Assembly: GCA_030611815.1 (NCBI GenBank) | Contig: JAUWPC010000026.1 | Span: 1-18,024 of the forward strand | DNA from: Desulfobacteraceae bacterium | GTDB taxonomy: Bacteria; Desulfobacterota; DSM-4660; Desulfatiglandales; Desulfatiglandaceae | Direction: 5' to 3' | DNA: 18,024 nucleotides | Shown here: one piece after another, positions 1-7,410 of the stretch | Layout: the number at the start of each line of letters is the position of its first letter | Position numbering within the stretch: the first letter of the stretch is position 1 | Translations under genes and position numbers: made by a program | Notes under the pieces: model-generated | Seen by the model: only the letters and a program-made list of their open reading frames with translations | Databases searched by the model: none | Told to the model about the DNA's origin: nothing

Positions 1-15
1 CATAGCGCTATTTCG

Positions 16-172
16 TGTCGACCCATAAATGGCTATTTTTCATCCCGCCATCGGCGGGACGTCAGACTTAAATTTTAATCCTCGAAATACTCCAACGTAT
101 TCCTGTGGTTAAAATCTTCGTCTTCCTTGATCTTGCAAAAACTATCTCATTTTTGGATGGACACTATTATAT
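16..172. repeat. Palindromic interspersed repeat, copy 1 (degenerate MITE-like)
   Basis: The core at 61-135 matches 3804-3877 almost base for base apart from a few substitutions and one gap. It is an imperfect palindrome: ATTTTAA and AATAC on the left pair with GTATT and TTAAAAT on the right, around a TCCAAC loop. The outer ends begin and finish with GTGTC / GACAC and are imperfect inverted repeats, different from the ends of copy 2. There is no coding potential. Family membership is seen directly from the two copies; mobility is inferred. Confidence 0.6.
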
Positions 173-194
173 AATCTCTTAAAAATTCAGGCTC

Positions 195-815
195 TCACCC
201 TTCTAAGACCAAGATATACAGCTTATCCTCGTTCACAAACCCTGACACCCTAAACCCATAAGACTCAAATAGACTCTTTGCCACGGTTTTGTTTTCAGGG
301 AAACCGTCTAAGGGAAAAGGCACCTTTTCCTGCAGGAAATTGATAAACGCGCTTCCCATAGGATGACTTATGACTACACGACACCCGGTCTTTGTAATCC
401 GCCTTATGTTGGTGAAACTTCCATGTTTATCCACGATATTCGGATAGCAGGCATTGATAAGGACAACATCTACAGTGCGATCCGGCAATCTCAAGTCACG
501 TATGTCTCCATGCAGGGTCCTGACGTCGGGATAACGCTCTTTTACAGATTTCAACATCTTTTCGGATAGATCATTGGCATAGATCAGGGCAGGCTTGTAT
601 TTCAGGATGATGGGAATCAATATCCCTGTGCCGGTCCCCATATCAAGGACCACATCTGTCCCGGATATGCTCGCAGACTCAACGATTTTTTCGAGACGTT
701 CAGGCACGCCATCCGGAAGAGGGGGGTCGAAGAGGTGCATGTATTTACTGAAGTATTCAGATTGAAGCTTGTCAATTTGTTTAACTTCATTGTCGGTGAT
801 TTCTTTGAACTTCAT
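195..815 (-). CDS. Class I SAM-dependent methyltransferase
   Basis: A 206-residue protein with a Rossmann-type methyltransferase fold. The SAM-binding motif I, VVLDMGTGTG, is at residues 55-64. It is followed by the acidic motif II region YANDLSEKML (about 79-88) and a motif IV-like stretch VDVVLINACYPN. It probably methylates a small molecule or cofactor, but the substrate cannot be read from the sequence. It has no signal peptide, so it is likely cytosolic. The start is the first ATG of the frame, with only a weak TTAGG ribosome-binding sequence. A small perfect hairpin (827-839) lies 11 bases upstream of the start. The gene is divergent from the PpiD-like gene and has no operon partner inside the window. 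Confidence 0.8.
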   Translation of the reverse strand: MKFKEITDNEVKQIDKLQSEYFSKYMHLFDPPLPDGVPERLEKIVESASISGTDVVLDMGTGTGILIPIILKYKPALIYANDLSEKMLKSVKERYPDVRTLHGDIRDLRLPDRTVDVVLINACYPNIVDKHGSFTNIRRITKTGCRVVISHPMGSAFINFLQEKVPFPLDGFPENKTVAKSLFESYGFRVSGFVNEDKLYILVLEG

Positions 816-826
816 ATGAACCTAAC

Positions 827-839
827 CCGGCGAAGCCGG
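827..839 (-). promoter_or_regulatory. Small GC hairpin upstream of the methyltransferase start
   Basis: CCGGC-GAA-GCCGG is a perfect 5-bp stem. Read on the minus strand the centre is C(TTCG)G, a very stable tetraloop. It sits in the probable leader of the methyltransferase mRNA, 11 bases before the ATG, where it could limit ribosome access. No T-run follows, so a terminator reading is weak. The structure is seen; its role is a guess. Confidence 0.3.
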
Positions 840-1216
840 AATTGACTATTGACTATTGAAAATTGAATATTTGTGGAAGTCGCTTCGCTCCGCCATTTTG
901 CGTAGGAATCAACCTGCTGTGCCATAAATTTACTTTTTCAAACCAAAGTCGCAACCCCACTTATATGCGGGCCTTGACGTATCAACGGTTGAGATTTGCA
1001 TTGAACCTCTGAATTTTAGAATGCGTACCAGGACCTTGATCTTTATAATAGCAGATCAAAAACTAAAATGGCAAGGGAGAGGTGTGAATTTTTGGCGGCG
1101 CCAAATTCTAATGGACATCCATTATGGATGGTGCTATCGTAAAAAGTTTAAGTCTTTCAGAAATAGATCGGGAAGCCCTGAAAAAGACGAAGTGGAAACA
1201 GGAGGGAGCATTTAAT
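840..1216. other. Intergenic region between divergent genes
   Basis: About 380 bases between the methyltransferase and the PpiD-like gene, with no convincing gene. It contains AT-rich tandem wording (TTGACTATTGACTATTG at about 842-858) and two short inverted repeats, TTTGGC-GGC-GCCAAA at 1091-1105 and CATCCATTATGGATG at 1116-1130. The latter two lie about 110 and 90 bases before the PpiD start and could be operator-type sites. The PpiD reading frame is open back to 1124, but that stretch does not resemble the N-terminus of the family. I see no confident promoter. Confidence 0.35.
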
Positions 1217-3118
1217 ATGGTATTGAGTCTAATGAGAAAGCATGCCAAGTCCTGGCTGATAAAGTTCTTAATTGCTATTATAGCCGTGGTTTTTGTTTTT
1301 TATTTTGGGTACTCTTTTACATCTGATCAGGCCTTGAAAATCGCCTATGTCAATGGGGAGGTAATTAGTGGCCCGGAATATCAAAAGGCCTACCGGGACA
1401 TGATTTCTTCTTTGCAAATGAGGTATAAGGACCAGTGGGACGACAATATGGTAAAGATGTTTAATGTAAAACAACGGGCATTGGAATCCCTTATAAACCA
1501 GAGGTTAATGACACAGGCCGCTAAACGGTTGGGTATAGATGTGACAGAGATCGAGTGCCAGAGAGCGATTATGAGTTATCCTGCGTTTCAGGTAAACGGT
1601 CAGTTTAACATGAGACGGTACCAGTCCCTCCTGAATCAAAATCGTATGAAACCCGAGGATTTTGAGGCGACTATGACCCAGGATCTCCTTGATAAAAAGC
1701 TTAAGCAGTTCCTGTTCGCTTTTCTGGATGTTACTGAACAGGAGGTTTTGGAGTACTACACTTTTGTCAAAGAAAAGATCAAGATCGGCTTTGTTGAATT
1801 TAAGCCCGAAGACTTCAAGAAATCGGTCAAGTTTGATCAGGCTGCATTGAAGGAGTATTTTGAGAATAACAGGGAGAACTATCGGGTTCCTAAAAAGATT
1901 AAAGTGACATATATCGAGATAGATCCTGTGGCCTTTAAAGGGGGAATCAGTGTCACTGAGAAAGAGATCCAATCTTTTTATGAGTATAATAACGAGGCAT
2001 ACAGCCAGCCCAAACAGGTAAAAGCGAGGCATATCCTGTTTAAGCTCGGTGAGGATGCCCTAAAAGAGGCCGAGGATAAGGTAAGGGAGGTGGCCAAAGA
2101 GGTGCTGGCAAAGGCGCGCCAGGGAGGAGACTTCGCCAATCTGGCAAAGGAGTATTCCGAAGGCCCTACAAAGTCAAAGGGAGGAGACCTGGGTTATTTC
2201 GAGAAAGGACAGATGATGCCATCCTTTGAAGAAGCGGCCTTTAAGTTGAAAAAGGGTGAAATCAGCGATCTTGTCCGGACTCAGTTCGGATATCACATCA
2301 TCAAGGTGGAGGACATAACAGAAGCTGCGGCCAAATCCTTAGAAGAAGTGCGTGACGAAATCGTGGAGACTCTAACTATGAGTGTCGCAACGGAACTTGC
2401 CCATGAAAAGGGTCTGTCCATCATAGACCAAATGCCTTACGACATAGAGTTATCCGACTATGCAAAACAGTACGGACTTGAAGCAAAACGTTCCTCTTAC
2501 CTATCAAAAAATGAGCCGGTATCCGGGATTGACGGTAGTGAAAAAATTGGCGAGACCCTCTTCGCCTTGGGAAAGAACGAGACAACCGAGTTGTTTGAAT
2601 TGGGCGGAAAATTCTATATCTTTCAGGTGGCCGAGAGCAATGCATCTTATTTGCCCCCCTTGAAAGACGTTGCTGAGAGGGTGAAGGATGATTATACCGC
2701 CCATCTTGCGGCCCAGGAAGCAACCTCTGCCGCCTCAAAATATTTGGAGGAACTTAAAGAGGGCAACCCCTGGGATAAATTAGCAAAGGAAAAGGGCATG
2801 AAGATCGAAGAGACCGGATTCTTTACACGCCAGGAACCGATATCCAAAATAGGGTACGCACCGGAATTGGCCGAAGCGGCCTTTGGACTTAACTCGAGAA
2901 AAAGGTATCCTGACAGGGCCTTTGTAACTAACAGGGGGGTATTTGTCATCAGGTGGCTGGCAAGGGAAGGGATCGATAATAAAGAATTCCGTGAAGAAGA
3001 AAAAGAGTATCGCTCATCCTTAGTGCAAACTAAGCATAGCCGTGTTTTCGATAACTGGCTTCAAAACCTGCGAAAAAATGCAGATATAGAAATTGTTTCT
3101 CCGGTGAGTGGGGGTTAA
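1217..3118 (+). CDS. ppiD: PpiD/SurA-family membrane-anchored peptidyl-prolyl isomerase (chaperone)
   Basis: A 633-residue protein that should act as a periplasmic folding chaperone at the outer face of the inner membrane. The N-terminus MRKHAKSWLIKF followed by one hydrophobic segment (about residues 14-33) is typical of PpiD-type proteins: a short cytoplasmic tail and one uncleaved anchor. A SurA-N-like helical region follows. A parvulin (rotamase) domain spans about 265-364, marked by ARHILF, the GDFANLAKEYSEGP block, GGDLGYF and FGYHIIKVED. The remainder resembles a second, degenerate peptide-binding part. The start at 1217 is chosen because GGAGGGAG lies 8 bases before it and family homology begins there; an in-frame ATG at 1124 would add 31 unrelated residues. 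The length agrees with PpiD (about 620-630 residues). Confidence 0.88.
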   Translation: MVLSLMRKHAKSWLIKFLIAIIAVVFVFYFGYSFTSDQALKIAYVNGEVISGPEYQKAYRDMISSLQMRYKDQWDDNMVKMFNVKQRALESLINQRLMTQAAKRLGIDVTEIECQRAIMSYPAFQVNGQFNMRRYQSLLNQNRMKPEDFEATMTQDLLDKKLKQFLFAFLDVTEQEVLEYYTFVKEKIKIGFVEFKPEDFKKSVKFDQAALKEYFENNRENYRVPKKIKVTYIEIDPVAFKGGISVTEKEIQSFYEYNNEAYSQPKQVKARHILFKLGEDALKEAEDKVREVAKEVLAKARQGGDFANLAKEYSEGPTKSKGGDLGYFEKGQMMPSFEEAAFKLKKGEISDLVRTQFGYHIIKVEDITEAAAKSLEEVRDEIVETLTMSVATELAHEKGLSIIDQMPYDIELSDYAKQYGLEAKRSSYLSKNEPVSGIDGSEKIGETLFALGKNETTELFELGGKFYIFQVAESNASYLPPLKDVAERVKDDYTAHLAAQEATSAASKYLEELKEGNPWDKLAKEKGMKIEETGFFTRQEPISKIGYAPELAEAAFGLNSRKRYPDRAFVTNRGVFVIRWLAREGIDNKEFREEEKEYRSSLVQTKHSRVFDNWLQNLRKNADIEIVSPVSGG

Positions 3119-3131
3119 GAATTGATGCGCC

Positions 3132-3608
3132 CTAACAATTGTCTTGTGAATCTTGTGCCCGTATAACGTATTTTCGACCATTGAGGGGCAGGAAATAGGT
3201 CTTACCCTCTTCTTCAATGTATTCAGCCAATTGATAATAGGCAGCGCGGTTGAAACGGGCAGGGAAAAAACCTGATTTGACCTTGCAGTAAAGGACGTTC
3301 TCCCTACCAACACAGAGAGAATCCGGCATTAGTGCTTCTTTGGTGTCATCGCTCAGACTAAGCTCGATTCTGGGTCCTCGATCCTGGTTCCCTTCCTCAT
3401 AAGAGATCCGCCTGACCACGAAGGCTGTATCCTCCACCTCCACATAACAACGCTTATCTGTCCAGTTGACCAGATACCTGCCCTCTGAATCAAGCTCCAT
3501 ATTCTGGTAAAAGAGCCGGATAAATTCCCTGCGGATCATCTCGGCCCCCTGGTGGTACCAACGCCCTTCCTTATCTATAAATATAAGGCAGGGGGGAATA
3601 TCATCCAT
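3132..3608 (-). CDS. DUF1285-like conserved protein
   Basis: A protein of about 158 residues, cytosolic by appearance, with no signal peptide or membrane segment. The N-terminal half has the pattern of a DUF1285-type protein: an Asp/Glu-Gly-x-Trp-Tyr motif (IDKEGRWYHQG), then REFIRLFYQN, a GRYLVNW strand, and CYVEVEDTAFVV. The role of the family is not known to me. The start at 3608 has GGAGG spaced 6 bases away; the adjacent ATG at 3611 is also possible. It is convergent with the PpiD-like gene, only 13 bases between stops, with no visible terminator between them. Confidence 0.6.
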   Translation of the reverse strand: MDDIPPCLIFIDKEGRWYHQGAEMIRREFIRLFYQNMELDSEGRYLVNWTDKRCYVEVEDTAFVVRRISYEEGNQDRGPRIELSLSDDTKEALMPDSLCVGRENVLYCKVKSGFFPARFNRAAYYQLAEYIEEEGKTYFLPLNGRKYVIRAQDSQDNC

Positions 3609-3763
3609 CATTAGCCTCCTTTAAAGCTTATACATTCCTCAGAGTGATGGAGTCAAGAGGGAGAGAGAGGGTCCAGGGAATGATCTCGATGGAAAATGCA
3701 GGAATATTTTGACATCAGGTCGATCTTAGGGCTATAAATCATTGTTGATTGAAAACCCTGTTT

Positions 3764-3907
3764 TGAGACCTTTGCAAAACGCCCCCTTTTAGCCAATCTC
3801 GGCGTCAGGCTCAAATTTCAATCCTCGAAATATATAATATATTCCTGTGGTTGAAATTTTCGCCTTCCTTGATCTTGACTAAAATTGAACATTTTTCAAA
3901 GGTCTCA
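3764..3907. mobile_element. MITE-like palindromic element, copy 2
   Basis: A 144-bp non-coding element bounded by a perfect 11-bp terminal inverted repeat, TGAGACCTTTG at 3764-3774 and CAAAGGTCTCA at 3897-3907. The inner core (3804-3877) matches 61-135 of this window. The inner palindrome pairs CAAATTTCAA with TTGAAATTT and AATAT with ATATT. Compared with copy 1, base changes in one arm are matched in the other (T-A to C-G in the outer stem, C-G to T-A in the inner stem), so the fold is preserved. It ends 29 bases before the lipoprotein start. It carries no transposase and would need one in trans. No clear target-site duplication was found. Confidence 0.65.
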
Positions 3908-3936
3908 TTTTATCATTTCCTGGATGAGGAGGTTTT

Positions 3937-4383
3937 ATGAAACAAACAATAATTTTATTTTCTACGGTTTTTATTCTCACTGCTCTTATATGCTCAGGCT
4001 GCAAGAGTATGGGTTTCCCCACCGGCAAAGGGTATACAAAATTGTGCCAGAATTACGTGGGGAATGATGCCAGTAAACTCGTTGATTCCTGGGGACAGCC
4101 TGGCAGGACTTTTGATGCCCCTGACCACAAGAAGGTATTCGTGTATGTTGAGACGAGAGACGAATACACCCTAAACCCCTTAGCCCACTCTGCACTCATT
4201 GAATATCCACCCCGCATTGACCCCCGCAAAGGACGCACCGGCGAAACGGTCGGCAATGTTACAGGACAATCTGTTTCCTCAATGGACTACTGCATCACCT
4301 ATTTTGAGGTGGGGAAAGATAACAAGGTCATTAGAGCGTTTTGGAAAGGTGACTGCAAATCATTGGAAAAGAAGGAAAAGTAG
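3937..4383 (+). CDS. Small SmpA/BamE-like putative lipoprotein
   Basis: A 148-residue protein with a charged start (MKQ), a hydrophobic segment, and a signal-peptidase II type cleavage site at CSG-C22. The -3 residue is Cys rather than the usual Leu, so the lipobox is slightly atypical. The mature part contains a WGQPGRTF...VFVYVETRDEY pattern (about residues 51-72), which resembles the SmpA/OmlA/BamE-type fold, in which a Gly-x-Pro turn is followed by a Tyr-containing strand. The Cys pair at about 118 and 140 could form a periplasmic disulphide. The ribosome-binding site GAGGAGG is 5 bases upstream. It is followed after 5 bases by the ketosynthase gene, so the two are probably co-transcribed. 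Function is unknown; an envelope role is inferred. Confidence 0.65.
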   Translation: MKQTIILFSTVFILTALICSGCKSMGFPTGKGYTKLCQNYVGNDASKLVDSWGQPGRTFDAPDHKKVFVYVETRDEYTLNPLAHSALIEYPPRIDPRKGRTGETVGNVTGQSVSSMDYCITYFEVGKDNKVIRAFWKGDCKSLEKKEK

Positions 4384-4388
4384 AAGAG

Positions 4389-5591
4389 TTGCAGACGGCA
4401 TTGGCAGCAGGAGAGACCCTGTGCCCCTCAGGCATTAACAGGGCAACGCGGGTCTGGATCACTGATGCCACCACGGTCACTGCCCTCGGAGATGGTCTCC
4501 ATGGATTGTGGCGCAGGCTCCTTTCAGGGGAGACCGAGACCGCTATCAAGCCTGTTCGTCGCTTCCCTGTTGCGGGATACAGGACCCATATTGCTGCTCA
4601 TATCGAGGATCTGAAGCAGCCCGGATACCGGTCCATGATACATAGTCTCCTTGACCGCTTATTTTCAGGGATGGGCCCTGTTCCGTCGGATTCCGTCATT
4701 ATTACTGCAACCACCAAGGCCGGAATAGACAATCTCGAGAAGCTGCGCCGGGGGGTTCCGGCTGATCCCAATGACATTCTATTAGATTCCGTGGTGGACG
4801 CTGTCTCCCAAAGATTTGGGCTGACGGGTAAAGGGATTAACATCAGCGCTGCATGTGCCTCTTCTGCCATCGCCGTGGCACGGGGTTCGGCATTGATTGC
4901 GGCCGGCAGGGCTGAAGCAGTCCTCGTGTTTTGTGTGGATATCGTGACGGAATTCGTTTTCTCCGGTTTCTCCTCCTTAGGTGCCCTCTCTTCAGCCCCA
5001 TGCATGCCCTTTGACAGGGACCGAAACGGCCTGAGCCTTGGAGAAGGTGGGGCAGTTCTGCTCCTGATGAGCGATAAACGGGCTAAACAGGAAGGCAGGC
5101 CACATCTCGCGACGGTGGTGGGATGGGGGGTGGCCAACGATGCTCATCATGTCACTGCACCTGCCCCTGACGGATATGGCCTGATTAAGGCGGTCCGCAA
5201 GGCCTTGAATAGAGCGATGTTGGATGAGGAACAGGTTTCTGCAATCTGTGCACATGGCACTGGAACAATCTACAACGACTTGATGGAAATGACCGCCTTT
5301 CGCCATCTGTTCCGTGGCCGAAACCTTCCTGTCTATTCTGTAAAAGGGGCCATAGGACATACCATGGCCGCGTCAGGGGGGATTGAGGTTGCCTTAGGGG
5401 CGAAAGCCCTCTACGAAAAGGTCATCCCCCCTACGGTTGGTCTTCTAAACCCCGCCGATGAAGCAATCGGGATGGTGTCTCCTGACGCTGCGCAGATGTC
5501 TGGAGACTATCTGCTGACGTCAAATTCCGGTTTTGGCGGAGTAAATGCCGCCATTATCCTTAAAAGAGGAGAAGAGGCGTCATGCCATTGA
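4389..5591 (+). CDS. FabF-type beta-ketoacyl-[ACP] synthase (ketosynthase)
   Basis: A condensing enzyme joining an acyl chain to malonyl-ACP. The thiolase-fold catalytic triad is complete: Cys156 in SAACASS, His289 in HGTGT, His324 in KGAIGHTMAASG. The DRDRNGLSLGEG loop (209-220) and the C-terminal TSNSGFGGVNAAIIL are also present. At about 400 residues it is full length for KAS II. It is probably not the housekeeping FabF: there is no adjacent acpP, fabD or fabG, and it overlaps by 10 bases a half-length ketosynthase homologue, like the KS partner of type II polyketide or aryl-polyene systems. The start is uncertain. TTG 4389 is the first usual start codon after the frame opens at 4353, there is no ATG, and the family-like sequence (RVWITDATTV) begins at about residue 21. 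Confidence 0.85.
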   Translation: MQTALAAGETLCPSGINRATRVWITDATTVTALGDGLHGLWRRLLSGETETAIKPVRRFPVAGYRTHIAAHIEDLKQPGYRSMIHSLLDRLFSGMGPVPSDSVIITATTKAGIDNLEKLRRGVPADPNDILLDSVVDAVSQRFGLTGKGINISAACASSAIAVARGSALIAAGRAEAVLVFCVDIVTEFVFSGFSSLGALSSAPCMPFDRDRNGLSLGEGGAVLLLMSDKRAKQEGRPHLATVVGWGVANDAHHVTAPAPDGYGLIKAVRKALNRAMLDEEQVSAICAHGTGTIYNDLMEMTAFRHLFRGRNLPVYSVKGAIGHTMAASGGIEVALGAKALYEKVIPPTVGLLNPADEAIGMVSPDAAQMSGDYLLTSNSGFGGVNAAIILKRGEEASCH

Positions 5592-6295
5592 TTACCGGTG
5601 TGGGGTGGGTCACTGTTTCGGGTATGGGCCGCGGAAGGGAGCGGAACGATTTTGCCATGACCAAGGGCCGGTTGCCCAGGATTGCCCGCAAGTCTGTTTT
5701 TGACAAGCCCCATAAGCATTTCGGCCGAATGGACGAGTTTTCTAAGTTAGGGCTTGCCGCCATAGCATTTGCATTGAAAGACGCGGGATTGTACGAGTGG
5801 TCGGAAAAACGTGATATCGGAATCATCGCCTCTACTGTATACGGCTGTCTTCATACGGATATTGACTATTTTGATACGGTAATGCCTGAAGAAGGACAAT
5901 TGGCGAGCCCCGCCTTGTTTTCCTACACCCTGCCCAATTGTGCCTTGGGAGAGGCCGCATGCCACTTCGGACTTACCGGGGCATGCTATGTGATCAATGA
6001 GCAGCAGCCCTCGGGCATTGCCAGCCTGGATGCAGCCATGGATGGAATTGAATTTAACGAATTTGAAAAAGCGTTGGCAGGGATCTGTGACACAGGCTGC
6101 CCGCCCCATATTTCCCTGGAAGATAAAGGTATTCCAGGTTCCGCATTTGTTGTAATCGAAAAAGGGCCGGAATCCAGTCTGACACCCTACGGATCGATCT
6201 CCCTGAATGAGGGTGGCGATATTATTTTCAATGGAAAGAGGATCGAAAATCTGATCGGTCTAATTCAAGAATGTTTGAGTGAATCTCCCGAATGA
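5582..6295 (+). CDS. Half-length ketosynthase homologue, chain-length-factor-like (Cys to Gln)
   Basis: A 237-residue relative of the N-terminal half of beta-ketoacyl synthases. MPLITGVGWVTVSGMG matches the first strand and TLPNCALGEAACHFGLTGAC (117-135) matches the region before the nucleophile. There the usual STACASG reads INEQQPSG, placing Gln142 where the catalytic Cys belongs. Gln at this place is the hallmark of KS-beta/chain-length factors. The HGTGT and KGxxGH half is missing: the protein ends soon after GSAFVVIEKG. It therefore cannot condense by itself and may pair with the upstream KS. ATG 5582 overlaps the KS stop by 10 bases with GAGG just upstream, implying translational coupling. 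The frame is clean, so a decaying pseudogene is less likely than a specialised subunit, though it is not excluded. Confidence 0.7.
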   Translation: MPLITGVGWVTVSGMGRGRERNDFAMTKGRLPRIARKSVFDKPHKHFGRMDEFSKLGLAAIAFALKDAGLYEWSEKRDIGIIASTVYGCLHTDIDYFDTVMPEEGQLASPALFSYTLPNCALGEAACHFGLTGACYVINEQQPSGIASLDAAMDGIEFNEFEKALAGICDTGCPPHISLEDKGIPGSAFVVIEKGPESSLTPYGSISLNEGGDIIFNGKRIENLIGLIQECLSESPE

Positions 6296-6318
6296 ACCGG
6301 GACATTGAATATTGACGT

Positions 6319-6344
6319 CCATGTAAAAAGGGCTTTTTACATGG
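6319..6344 (+). terminator. Perfect hairpin after the ketosynthase pair
   Basis: CCATGTAAAAAG and CTTTTTACATGG form a perfect 12-bp inverted repeat around GG, 24 bases after the stop of the half-ketosynthase. No T-run follows, so intrinsic termination is uncertain; the stem itself supplies a T-run on either strand. It may instead stabilise the 3' end of the upstream mRNA. AT-rich repeated wording (ATTTAGGAATT-like) fills the DNA up to about 6400. Confidence 0.45.
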
Positions 6345-6500
6345 ATTGAAGAATTGAGGGATTTAGGAATTGCGAATTTAGGAATTTAGGTATTTCGAAT
6401 TATTGTAGCTACTTAGTTTTGATAGGATTACTCCAAAGCCTGAACCTTTTGACTTTTTACGAGACTATCAAATATAGAAATTTCCCTTGCAGGGGATTAA

Positions 6501-7289
6501 ATGAGCACGAAATTCCCAAGTGAGACGCAAGCGACTCCCGTACGGTTTTCGGAGTCCGATCCGCCTCGGGTAATCATTGTCATACCTGTTTATAACCATG
6601 CCAGCACCCTTAGGGATGTGGTGACAAGGTCCCTCAAGGTTCACGACAGGGTTATGGTGGTTGACGACGGCAGCAGTGACGGGGGCGTTGATACCCTTGA
6701 GGGTCTTGAGGTAGATATTGTTCGTCATTCCAAGAACTTAGGAAAGGGTGTGGCCATCTTGTCAGCGGCAAAAAAGGCCCTAAGGTCAGGAATGACTCAT
6801 ATGGTGACAGTGGATGCAGACGGCCAGCACGACCCGGATGATCTCCGTCATTTTATTCCGGAGTTAGAGGCGCATCCTGATGCAATAATAGTAGGCAAGC
6901 GGGATTTTCATGGGGCGTATGTTCCTGCGTCATCACGCGTTGGCCGCGCCATTTCAAACTTCTGGCTTCGGGTAGAGACCGGTAGATCATTGGGCGACGC
7001 CCAGAGCGGCTTTCGAGCCTATCCAATTGCCCTGTTTGAGCACCTGAATCTGCGCGAACGACGTTACTCATTTGAGATCGAGGTATTGGTCAAGGCGGCC
7101 TGGGCCGGTATAGAATTGCGTGAGGTAGATATTTCCATATACTACCCCTCACCCGCGGAACGTGTCTCGCATTTCCATCTCTTCTGGGACAATCTCAGGC
7201 TCAGCCTGCTAAATGCAAGACTTATAATGAGAGCTTTGATTCCCCTGCCGCACCGGAAGATTGGAAATATCAGATGTGAAAAGAGGTAG
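6501..7289 (+). CDS. Family 2 glycosyltransferase (DPM1/polyprenyl-phosphate type)
   Basis: A 262-residue GT-A fold glycosyltransferase, cytosolic or membrane-associated. VIIVIPVYNH (24-33) is the nucleotide-sugar-binding start, VVDDGSSDGG (53-62) the first acidic motif, and VTVDADGQHDPDD (102-114) carries the metal-binding DAD. SLGDAQSGFRAYP (about 163-175) is the usual acceptor-side motif, as in dolichol/undecaprenyl-phosphate mannosyl- or glucosyltransferases. It lacks the C-terminal GtrA-like membrane domain of some relatives. The ribosome-binding site AGGGG is 5 bases before ATG 6501. It follows the ketosynthase pair after 205 bases in the same direction. A GT2 enzyme is also found in aryl-polyene/lipid clusters, so it could glycosylate such a product, but this is inference. 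Confidence 0.85.
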   Translation: MSTKFPSETQATPVRFSESDPPRVIIVIPVYNHASTLRDVVTRSLKVHDRVMVVDDGSSDGGVDTLEGLEVDIVRHSKNLGKGVAILSAAKKALRSGMTHMVTVDADGQHDPDDLRHFIPELEAHPDAIIVGKRDFHGAYVPASSRVGRAISNFWLRVETGRSLGDAQSGFRAYPIALFEHLNLRERRYSFEIEVLVKAAWAGIELREVDISIYYPSPAERVSHFHLFWDNLRLSLLNARLIMRALIPLPHRKIGNIRCEKR

Positions 7290-7325
7290 TGTCTGAACGA
7301 AAAATCCTAATTTTCGTTCGGACAC
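7289..7325 (+). terminator. Long stem-loop immediately after the glycosyltransferase
   Basis: GTGTCTGAACGAAAA (7289-7303) pairs with TTTTCGTTCGGACAC (7311-7325): 15 base pairs with one G-U and a 7-base loop. The first stem base is the last base of the TAG stop codon. The AAAA/TTTT at the loop gives no downstream T-run, so the best reading is an attenuating or mRNA-end hairpin. A short interspersed element with these ends is an alternative, since the GTGTC ends recall copy 1 at 16-172. Confidence 0.55.
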
Positions 7326-7410
7326 GAGATAGGTTCTTTGCTTGAATGCGGTCGCAAAGAAGATTATGTTGGATGGTGATTGAGCATAATCCCTTTGGGG
7401 AAATTTTGAG

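Noticed and set aside
1021..1215. 64-codon plus-strand frame ending just before the PpiD start
   Set aside because: No family resemblance and no convincing ribosome-binding site; composition looks like intergenic DNA.
1505..2032. Minus-strand open frame of 175 codons opposite the PpiD-like gene
   Set aside because: It lies fully antisense to a gene with clear family motifs and has no recognisable domain of its own.
4598..5137. Minus-strand open frame of 179 codons opposite the ketosynthase
   Set aside because: Shadow of a codon-biased gene with an intact catalytic triad; low-complexity Ser/Pro/Arg composition and no ribosome-binding site.
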